Shown: positions 1 through 5,168 of the stretch, piece by piece
How positions within the stretch are numbered: position 1 is the stretch's first letter
Layout: the number at the start of each line of letters is the position of its first letter
Assembly: GCA_003643975.1 (NCBI GenBank)
Contig: QNAR01000089.1
Location: 1-7,009, forward strand
Direction: 5' to 3'
Source of the DNA: Thermotogae bacterium
GTDB lineage: Bacteria > Thermotogota > Thermotogae > Petrotogales > Kosmotogaceae
DNA: 7,009 bases
Position numbers and translations under genes: made by a program
Notes under the pieces: generated by a model
Told to the model about the DNA's origin: nothing
Database searches by the model: none
The model's input: the letters and a program-made list of their open reading frames with translations, nothing else

Positions 1-39
1 GAGGAGGACTTCGTTAGGAAACTCATAAGGAGGAATTAG
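1..39 (+). CDS. C-terminal end of an upstream gene (partial)
   Basis: Frame 1 is open from the first base and closes at the TAG at 37-39, giving the last 12 residues EEDFVRKLIRRN. The stop lies one base before the ATG of the next gene, and the next gene's Shine-Dalgarno site is embedded in these codons, which is the same tight packing seen throughout the window. The ending resembles the E-E-x-F/Y-x-x-K/L tails of the five-helix protein (4237-5154) and the rhomboid (5169-6020), so this may be another protein with a SHOCT-like tail. Only 12 codons are visible, so neither the product nor the homology can be settled here. Confidence 0.55.
   Translation, partial: EEDFVRKLIRRN
27..33 (+). promoter_or_regulatory. 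Ribosome binding site of the lipoprotein gene
   Basis: AAGGAGG lies 7 bases before the ATG at 41. It is a near-perfect Shine-Dalgarno site, it fixes the start of the lipoprotein, and it overlaps the last codons of the preceding gene, implying translational coupling. Confidence 0.8.
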
Positions 40-40
40 C

Positions 41-1177
41 ATGAAAAAGCTTGTGCTTTTTTTTACAGCTATGTTTTTGGCGCTGTTGTTTCTGGGAGGA
101 TGCCCATCCAGTAATAGACCATATTTGAGTATATCAGCACAGGAATTGAACAGGGAACCCGGTGAAGTGTTGGAACTAACTGTAAATCCCAAGAATTTCG
201 TACCCGATGGTTCAGAGACATATCTGTGGCAGGTTGAGTACTGGGATGAAGAGAGCTGGAAGAGCCTTTCAGGCCATTTATTTCAACAGGATTCTGGCCA
301 AAGCGCCTATCTTTATTTACCTGAAGTGGATTATGAAAAACTATGGATAGGTGTGAAGACAACGGTTTTTGTTGATGGTGAGTTGAAAGAACTCTCTGGT
401 TCGAAGATATTATACTATGGTGATAAACCTGATGTTGCGGTGGAAGTATTCGAAAGCACAGAATCGTTTCAAGCTCCAGATAACTGGTTTGAAAATTGGG
501 GAGCGAGTAAAGACGAAAGAACACCTTTTTATTTCAGGTATGTCAGGGGATTCTCTCCAACGACTTTACCTGCTTTTGACCCGTTTGAAGGCAGGATAGC
601 GGCAGTTGATGTAGAACCCAGTGCCACACCTTCTGAATCTTGTGTATATGTGCACAGCATGGAAGAGATATCAAAGAGTAGTTATTCCATATCTGAATTA
701 AACGATTCCTTTGATGATATCGATATCGGTGAAAAAGGATGGAGAAGGCGCATAAGAATAGCGGCGGATTTGAGCTCAGTAGAAGCGGACGGCCTCCCCG
801 ATAAATGGTTTGTAGATCTTTATCCTGACGCTTCAGATACTGGTTATGATCCCGATAATGAATCATTGTTTCTCATAAGAGGAGTCAAAACCGGAGGAAC
901 TTTTATTGTTGATGAACTCCTTGATATTTCTAACCTGGCTCTGTTATCACCGAAAGCAGAAAGTTTCAACCTTAAAAGTGTTATTACCGTGCATTTTGAA
1001 CTCGACGAAAACTCGCTGGGTATAGGCCCTTTGCTGGATGAGGAGCATTACTTTGGAATAATGCTCGTCGGTCACGCGGAGGTTTCTGCTTCACCTGAGT
1101 TCAGCAGTGAAGTGATTATGGAAATCCCAGCAATTCTTGGGGCTGAGATGGTATTTTCCCCGGACGTAAATTTTTAA
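41..1177 (+). CDS. Lipoprotein of unknown function
   Basis: The 378-residue product starts with MKK, a hydrophobic stretch (residues 4-18) and a lipobox LGGC with the lipidated Cys at residue 21. It should therefore be exported by Sec, processed by signal peptidase II and anchored in a membrane by lipid. Residues about 27-125 look like an Ig/PKD-type beta sandwich: alternating hydrophobic residues, a W-Q-V strand near 63-65, and strands before and after a V-D-G turn near 111-113. Residues 130-378 are a second, beta-rich and acidic region with a D/N-rich loop near 263-274 that could bind a metal ion, although I see no standard EF-hand. I do not recognise the family, and no catalytic motif is apparent. 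ATG at 41 is chosen because it gives a complete signal peptide with a good ribosome site. The gene starts 1 base after the previous stop and ends 12 bases before the NUDIX gene. The call of exported lipoprotein is secure; the function is unknown. Confidence 0.88.
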   Translation: MKKLVLFFTAMFLALLFLGGCPSSNRPYLSISAQELNREPGEVLELTVNPKNFVPDGSETYLWQVEYWDEESWKSLSGHLFQQDSGQSAYLYLPEVDYEKLWIGVKTTVFVDGELKELSGSKILYYGDKPDVAVEVFESTESFQAPDNWFENWGASKDERTPFYFRYVRGFSPTTLPAFDPFEGRIAAVDVEPSATPSESCVYVHSMEEISKSSYSISELNDSFDDIDIGEKGWRRRIRIAADLSSVEADGLPDKWFVDLYPDASDTGYDPDNESLFLIRGVKTGGTFIVDELLDISNLALLSPKAESFNLKSVITVHFELDENSLGIGPLLDEEHYFGIMLVGHAEVSASPEFSSEVIMEIPAILGAEMVFSPDVNF

Positions 1178-1184
1178 GGAGGTG
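1176..1184 (+). promoter_or_regulatory. Ribosome binding site deciding a TTG start
   Basis: AAGGAGGTG overlaps the stop codon of the lipoprotein gene and lies 5 bases before the TTG at 1190. No ATG occurs in frame in the first three quarters of the NUDIX protein, and this site is close to a perfect anti-16S match, so it supports TTG as the real start. Confidence 0.8.
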
Positions 1185-1189
1185 CCCAG

Positions 1190-1792
1190 TTGACAGAGGA
1201 AGTCCTGGTTATTGCAACAGAACATTTAAATGACCTTTTGGATTTTTCTGGAATAAAAGAGATTCCCCTTGATGCAATCAAAGAACGTTTGAGAGAACAC
1301 GCCACCTTCTTACCCCGCTTGCATGCTGAGGGCGATGAAAGCCACAGGCAGGTAATACCCTATATTGTCCTCAAAAATGGGGAAGATTTCATTCTTTTGA
1401 AACGCACTGAAAAGCAGGGTGAAAAAAGGTTGCATAATAAATTCGCCCTTGGCATAGGCGGGCATGTGAATTCGACAGATGGGGATCTGGAAGATGCGTG
1501 GAGAACTTTTGAAAGGGGATTATGGAGAGAATTCAATGAAGAAGTGGACGCAGAACCAAAAGCCCTTACATATCTTGGGGTGATAAATGACCTTTCAAGC
1601 CCTGTCTCCAGAGTTCATCTGGGAATTCTATATCTGGCGGAGGTTGAGTTTCGAAAATTGAGAGAAGAGGATATGTTTGAAATATTCACTGTTTCATGGG
1701 ATGAGTTATCAGCTTATAAAGGTAAAATGGAAGGGTGGTCAACATTAACGACAGAATATCTGCTAAAGTTCTTAAAGCCTTTGCAAAGGTAA
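1190..1792 (+). CDS. NUDIX-family predicted phosphoesterase (COG4112-like)
   Basis: This is a 200-residue cytoplasmic protein. The N-terminal opening MTEEVLVI, the central IPYIVLKNG strand (56-64), the LHNKFALGIGGHVN segment (81-94), the Nudix helix REFNEEV (113-119), and the following INDLSSPVSRVHLG segment (132-145) match, from memory, the group of predicted NUDIX phosphoesterases gathered as COG4112. NUDIX enzymes usually hydrolyse a nucleoside diphosphate linked to another moiety, with Mg2+ held by the Glu residues of the REUxEE helix. Here R113, E114, E117 and E118 are present. The loop between the GG (90-91) and the helix is about 8 residues longer than the canonical box, and the usual Gly after EEx is Asp120. 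The substrate cannot be inferred. The TTG start has a strong ribosome site. The last 58 bases overlap the beginning of ispE in another frame, so the two are probably translationally coupled. Confidence 0.85.
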   Translation: MTEEVLVIATEHLNDLLDFSGIKEIPLDAIKERLREHATFLPRLHAEGDESHRQVIPYIVLKNGEDFILLKRTEKQGEKRLHNKFALGIGGHVNSTDGDLEDAWRTFERGLWREFNEEVDAEPKALTYLGVINDLSSPVSRVHLGILYLAEVEFRKLREEDMFEIFTVSWDELSAYKGKMEGWSTLTTEYLLKFLKPLQR

Positions 1793-2221
1793 ACCTGTAT
1801 CTTCAGGTTTGTGCCCTGAAAGGAAACTATCACGAACTCGTAACACTTTTCCAGACAATATCTCTTTATGATGAACTCCTCATGGAACCTTCCCTTTTTC
1901 CGGGCATAAGGTTTTATTCAGAGCCTGCCATACCATGGGGACCTGGTAATTCCCTTTATCATGTTTGCGAGGATTTTGAAAGAGAAACTCACCAGAGGCT
2001 TTCGCTAAGATTGACATTGAAAAAGCGCATACCCTTTGGTGGTGGCCTTGGTGGCGGGAGCGCAGATGCAGCGGTTTTGTTAAGGGCCCTTGGCAAAATG
2101 TTCGAAGTCCCTTTCAGGGTAATTTATAAGATTGCCTGCAAAGTGGGAAGTGATGTTCCTTTTTTATTGGTTGGTGGTACCGCTGTCGGTCTTGGAAGAG
2201 GTGAAAAGCTGATTTTCCCTG

Positions 2222-2243
2222 GTGATCTTCCAGCTTAAATTGG
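2222..2243 (+). other. ispE: Frameshift region within ispE
   Basis: Frame 1 reads G-D-L-P-A then TAA at 2236-2238. Frame 2 reads K-L-E-L-H-F from 2237 and continues the IspE sequence. Skipping the single T at 2236 (GCT, T, AAA) joins them, which corresponds to one extra base or two missing bases. There is no long homopolymer; only TT (2235-2236) and AAA (2237-2239) are present. A GTG at 2222 in frame 2 could allow reinitiation, but the nearest purine-rich site (GAGGTG at 2198-2203) is 18 bases away, which is too far for efficient use. Confidence 0.8.
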
Positions 2244-2521
2244 AGCTTCATTTTTCAACAACCGGCGTTTCCACCGCAAGAGCTTACTCATTGGTTGATA
2301 AAGGGAACTACAACGAAAGGCCAGAACCTCAAAAGGTTTTTGAGCTTTATAGGGCATTGAAAAACAGCGAATATGTAAAAGCTGCGTCACTTAGCAAAAA
2401 TACCTTTGAGAGAGCCATTCGAGAAACTGAAATAATGGATCAGCTAAAACATCTTGCCGGCAATGATGCAATATTCAACAGGCTTTCCGGTTCTGGAAGC
2501 ACCATATTTAGCCTTTATAAG

Positions 2522-2537
2522 CCCGGTTCAAACCGGG
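2522..2537 (+). repeat. Short perfect inverted repeat near the 3' end of ispE
   Basis: CCCGGT (2522-2527) and ACCGGG (2532-2537) are exact reverse complements separated by TCAA, so the transcript can form a 6-bp GC-rich hairpin with a four-base loop. It lies inside the ispE C-terminal codons, about 43 bases before the rqcH start. No T-run follows, so it is not an intrinsic terminator. It may be only a coding coincidence. Confidence 0.4.
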
Positions 2538-2563
2538 GGAATTTCAGATTTGTGAACTCGGAT

Positions 2564-2570
2564 GAGGTGA
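2564..2570 (+). promoter_or_regulatory. Ribosome binding site of rqcH
   Basis: GAGGTGA lies 9 bases before the ATG at 2580 and inside the last codons of ispE. It supports ATG 2580 as the start, which overlaps the end of ispE by 11 bases. Confidence 0.65.
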
Positions 2571-2579
2571 AAAGGGCGA

Positions 2580-4253
2580 ATGACTTTTAATGGACTCTTG
2601 CTTTATAAAGCCCTTAAAGAACTGAAGAAGTTCAAAGGGTATTCTTTAAGACAAATATATCAAAGCGGAAAAAATAATTTTTATCTAAGGTTTCAGTGGG
2701 GAACATTTCAAATCTCTGTTAATCCCCGCTACCCTTTTGCTTTTCTCAGGAAAGGTAACGATAGAGAACCCTCAACAGTTTCGCCGCTTTTGAAAATCCT
2801 GAGGGGGAAATTGAATGGAGCGACTTTAGTTGGTGTGAATCAGCCTGCCCTTGACAGGGTTTTTGAGCTTCGTTTTCAAAGGAGGACCCCCTTTGGCGAA
2901 GTTGAAAGGCATCACCTCTTTGTAGAATTGATCGGTCCGGCTTCCAACATCGTTTTAACCGATGATGAGTTGAAAGTCATTGGACTCCTCAAAAAAAGGG
3001 TTACGGAAAAAAGGACACTGCTTGCCGGCTCTCATTATAGCTTTCCTGAAAGGGATGGTTTGGATATCCTCAAAATGGATTGGCAAGATTTCCTGAAGTT
3101 TATTGAAGAAAGGGAATTTCAGACAAGAGAAATACGGGTGCTTGGTTTTGATAGAAAAAGCCTTGACAATTTATTCTCTTTGATGTCCCTCAGGAGGGAT
3201 CAGGTTCTCTCCCGCGATGAGGCAAAAAGGCTTTTCAAAGGTTTAAAAGCCATTGGGGAATCCCTTGAAAATACCGATGTATACTTCGTTAGTGGTAAGG
3301 AAAAACCGTGGATTTCCGCGTTTTATATTCCCGGTGCCAGAAAAATGGAGCTTTCAGCGGCAATTGATGCACTTATAGAAAGCGAGAGAAAAAAAGAGGA
3401 ATTTAAGGCCTTGAGGGATGCGATTTTAAGGCATTTGAACAAAGAGGTCAAGAAGCTGCAAAAATTGATAGACAAGTTAACAGGAGAAATCGCAGCGTTG
3501 TCTGATTACGAAAAATACAGGAAAATGGGTCAGCTGTTGACAGCAAATTTATACAAGCTGAAAGAGAAAAGAGAGCTTCTGTGGCTGGAAGATTGGGAAA
3601 GCGGGGAGAAAATTCAGATCAAACTTGACCCTCAACTGACGCCATCAGAAAATGCGAGAATGTTTTTCAAGTATTATAATCGTTCGAAGCGAAAGGTTAT
3701 AGCCGTAAATAAAAGGCTGAAAAAACTTCAGCCTCTCTTGGCTTATTATTTAGACCTGCAAGAGATGTTTAAAATTGCTGACAGTTACGAAGATTTAGAG
3801 GCTTTGAGAAGTGAATTAGAGGAAATAGGCATATTAAGAAGGAAAACTGCCAAAAAGCAAAAAAAGAAAAAAGACAATACCGCGATAGGGCCAAAGAGCT
3901 TTACTTTCAGGGGTTATAAGTATCTGGTAGGCAGAAATCATATTCAAAATGATGAAATACGAAGACGAGCTGCGGCAGATGATCTGTGGTTTCATGCTCG
4001 CAATATTCCCGGGGCACATGTTATACTGAAAACAGCCGGAAAACGCCCTGGCGATGTTGAAATAAAATACGGAGCATATTTGGCAGCTATTCATTCAAAA
4101 GGAAAATTGTCAGGGAAAGTTGAAGTTGATTATACAAAAGTTAAAAACGTTTGGAAACCAAGAGGGGCACATCCTGGTATGGTTCTTTACAGGGATTACA
4201 GAACTCTGATTATTGATTCCAGCGAGGAGGATTTTAATGCTGAGAGTGAGTAG
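2580..4253 (+). CDS. rqcH: RqcH / NFACT-family ribosome quality control protein
   Basis: The 557-residue product has the full bacterial NFACT layout. NFACT-N spans residues about 1-150 and contains the D92-R93 pair in the NQPALDRVFELRF segment, the DR motif known from Bacillus RqcH to be needed for tRNA-Ala handling, and the VELIGPASNIVL segment (115-126). A helix-hairpin-helix-like region lies at about 180-230. A long charged coiled coil covers about 265-415 and includes the family signatures KMGQLLTANLYKL (315-327) and LDPQLTPSENA (349-359). A Lys-rich linker (425-431) follows, then NFACT-R at about 437-547, with VGRNHIQND, DDLWFHARNIPGAHV (467-481) and VEVDYTKVKNV. In bacteria this protein binds the 50S subunit with a stalled peptidyl-tRNA and adds C-terminal alanine tails that mark the chain for proteolysis. 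Older annotations call it fibronectin-binding protein or FbpA. The length is normal and no key segment is missing. It overlaps ispE by 11 bases and the next gene by 17. Family assignment is firm; the Ala-tailing role is by homology. Confidence 0.95.
   Translation: MTFNGLLLYKALKELKKFKGYSLRQIYQSGKNNFYLRFQWGTFQISVNPRYPFAFLRKGNDREPSTVSPLLKILRGKLNGATLVGVNQPALDRVFELRFQRRTPFGEVERHHLFVELIGPASNIVLTDDELKVIGLLKKRVTEKRTLLAGSHYSFPERDGLDILKMDWQDFLKFIEEREFQTREIRVLGFDRKSLDNLFSLMSLRRDQVLSRDEAKRLFKGLKAIGESLENTDVYFVSGKEKPWISAFYIPGARKMELSAAIDALIESERKKEEFKALRDAILRHLNKEVKKLQKLIDKLTGEIAALSDYEKYRKMGQLLTANLYKLKEKRELLWLEDWESGEKIQIKLDPQLTPSENARMFFKYYNRSKRKVIAVNKRLKKLQPLLAYYLDLQEMFKIADSYEDLEALRSELEEIGILRRKTAKKQKKKKDNTAIGPKSFTFRGYKYLVGRNHIQNDEIRRRAAADDLWFHARNIPGAHVILKTAGKRPGDVEIKYGAYLAAIHSKGKLSGKVEVDYTKVKNVWKPRGAHPGMVLYRDYRTLIIDSSEEDFNAESE
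4224..4230 (+). promoter_or_regulatory. Ribosome binding site of the five-helix membrane protein
   Basis: GAGGAGG lies 6 bases before ATG 4237, within the last codons of rqcH. It decides the start: a TTG at 4213 in the same frame would add 8 residues (from I-P-A-R-R) but has no comparable site upstream. Confidence 0.8.
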
Positions 4254-5154
4254 TCTCGTCTTTATAATTGGAGCAATATGCAGCTATATCCCCCTTTTTA
4301 TGGGCGATTCAATGCTAGCAACGATTTTCTTTGCCGCAGGTGTTACCATTAGCCTTTTCATTTGGTACGTTCTCGCGATAAATCGTGATGCACATTACAA
4401 GGAACTTGTAAAAAAGGGTTTCTTTGACGATAAAGATATGAGGGCCAATAAGCTATTTATGAAGAGAAGAGCGATCCCCTACGTGATTGCATATACCTTT
4501 TCTTTTACCGCTCTTCAACTGTCAAGCATGGGAGCTATGAAAGTACTGATTGAAAACGCCTATGTGCTTTCGGAAATCTCCGATACTGCAAAACTGATGG
4601 AAGTGCTTGGAAAAGAGTATATGATATATTCAGCTGTTTTTCTGGTGTCTCTCATTTCAACGGCTTTCCTTTTTTATAAATTGATCGATATTATCTACAA
4701 TGATGAGGTGAAAATGCAGCTCATAGTTTCTAAAAAGAAACGAATACCAGCTTTGGTGCCAGGCCCCATATCCATATGGACAGTTGTGCTTTTCACATTG
4801 ATTTCATATGGTGTGTTCAGCTGGTATTTTAGATATAAGTTGATGATAGTGCAGGTACTTTATGGAAGATTCAGAGAAAAGCTCAAGGAATTTGAAAAAA
4901 GTACTCAAAAAGAAGAGGATGTAAAGAAACAGTTTCTTCAGAATACAGAAAGCGCTGAGAAACTCAAGGAGAGGTACAGCAGCTTGCTTGAAAATGCTCA
5001 AGATGTGAACAAAAGGAAAGAAGTTATTGCGGCCCTTTTCAGGGATTTGGGGAAACTCAGCACAAAGGATGCCGGCACAATCTTGAGAGATCTCTTTGAT
5101 AAAGCGTTGCTTTCTGAATCTGAATATAAAAAGCTCTTTAAATTACTCTTTTAG
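4237..5154 (+). CDS. Five-helix membrane protein with coiled coil and SHOCT-like tail, unknown function
   Basis: From ATG 4237 the product is 305 residues. Five hydrophobic segments are visible at about 5-22, 26-48, 79-97, 129-153 and 177-198. Short charged loops lie between them, including a Lys/Arg-rich loop at 76-78 and KKKR at 166-169. After the last helix comes a highly charged stretch (about 205-262) that looks like a coiled coil. A tail of two short helices (279-305) follows, with the pattern A..IL.DLFDKALLSESEYKKL. That tail aligns without gaps to the end of the neighbouring rhomboid and resembles the SHOCT (short C-terminal) domain. I do not recognise the membrane domain and see no catalytic motif. 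It overlaps rqcH by 17 bases and ends 14 bases before the rhomboid start. Given the shared tail and adjacency, a physical or functional link with the rhomboid is a reasonable inference but unproven. Confidence 0.85.
   Translation: MLRVSSLVFIIGAICSYIPLFMGDSMLATIFFAAGVTISLFIWYVLAINRDAHYKELVKKGFFDDKDMRANKLFMKRRAIPYVIAYTFSFTALQLSSMGAMKVLIENAYVLSEISDTAKLMEVLGKEYMIYSAVFLVSLISTAFLFYKLIDIIYNDEVKMQLIVSKKKRIPALVPGPISIWTVVLFTLISYGVFSWYFRYKLMIVQVLYGRFREKLKEFEKSTQKEEDVKKQFLQNTESAEKLKERYSSLLENAQDVNKRKEVIAALFRDLGKLSTKDAGTILRDLFDKALLSESEYKKLFKLLF
5071..5148 (+). other. SHOCT-like C-terminal tail of the five-helix protein
   Basis: Residues 279-304 align gaplessly with rhomboid residues 258-283, with 11 identities in 26 and several conservative changes (I/V, F/Y, D/E, K/R, S/T, Y/F). 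The pattern is helix, L-L turn, S/T-E-x-E-F/Y, second helix ending at the C-terminus, as in SHOCT domains. The DNA is well diverged, so this is not a recent duplication. Confidence 0.7.
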
Positions 5155-5155
5155 G

Positions 5156-5163
5156 AAAGGTGA
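5156..5163 (+). promoter_or_regulatory. Ribosome binding site of the rhomboid gene
   Basis: AAAGGTGA lies 5 bases before ATG 5169. In-frame GTG 5160, ATG 5163 and TTG 5166 are also possible starts, but they sit within or only 0-5 bases after the purine-rich stretch, so ATG 5169 has the best spacing. Confidence 0.6.
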
Positions 5164-5168
5164 TGTTG

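Larger units (their letters stand above)
1735..2590 (+). pseudogene. ispE: ispE, 4-diphosphocytidyl-2-C-methyl-D-erythritol kinase, frameshifted
   Basis: IspE is the GHMP-family kinase that phosphorylates CDP-ME with ATP in the MEP pathway to isoprenoid precursors. The first part (frame 1, GTG 1735 to TAA 2236-2238, 167 residues) has the AKVNLYL motif with the expected catalytic Lys (residue 18), YHELVTLFQTISL (32-44), the ATP-binding loop GGGLGGGSADAA (102-113), and GSDVPF with the catalytic Asp (residue 140). The second part (frame 2, open from about 2222 to TAA 2588-2590) continues with GVSTARAY, and later LSGSGSTIFSLY, the third GHMP motif. A net +1 frame change near 2236 joins them into about 284-285 residues, the normal IspE length, with nothing else missing. 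Whether this is a dead gene, a sequence error, or a recoded gene cannot be decided from sequence alone. GTG 1735 is the best start: an AAAGGT about 11 bases upstream serves it, and it gives the right length before AKVNLYL. The gene overlaps the NUDIX gene by 58 bases and rqcH by 11. Confidence 0.9.

Noticed and set aside
417..599. Small plus-strand frame inside the lipoprotein gene
   Set aside because: No ribosome site, wholly inside another gene, no recognisable product.
69..866. Open minus-strand frames (69-524 and 543-866) opposite the lipoprotein gene
   Set aside because: They lie fully opposite a gene with a clear signal peptide, have no ribosome sites, and encode low-complexity, His/Ser-rich sequence without family resemblance.
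2198..2240. Programmed +1 frameshifting of the prfB type at the ispE stop
   Set aside because: The P-site codon before the stop is GCT, whose tRNA would re-pair poorly with CTT, and no Shine-Dalgarno-like stimulator sits a few bases upstream; the purine-rich GAGGTG is over 30 bases before the stop.
3714..3734. Perfect 8-base inverted repeat (AGGCTGAA / TTCAGCCT, 5-base loop) inside rqcH
   Set aside because: No T-run follows, so it is not a terminator, and it lies in the conserved coiled-coil coding region; most likely a chance effect of Lys/Leu/Gln codons.
3834..4094. Minus-strand frame opposite the NFACT-R domain of rqcH
   Set aside because: Antisense to a strongly conserved domain; its composition is a reflection of the real gene.
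4213..4236. Upstream TTG start for the five-helix protein
   Set aside because: It would place the strong GAGGAGG site inside the coding sequence and add a charged leader; ATG 4237 has ideal spacing.
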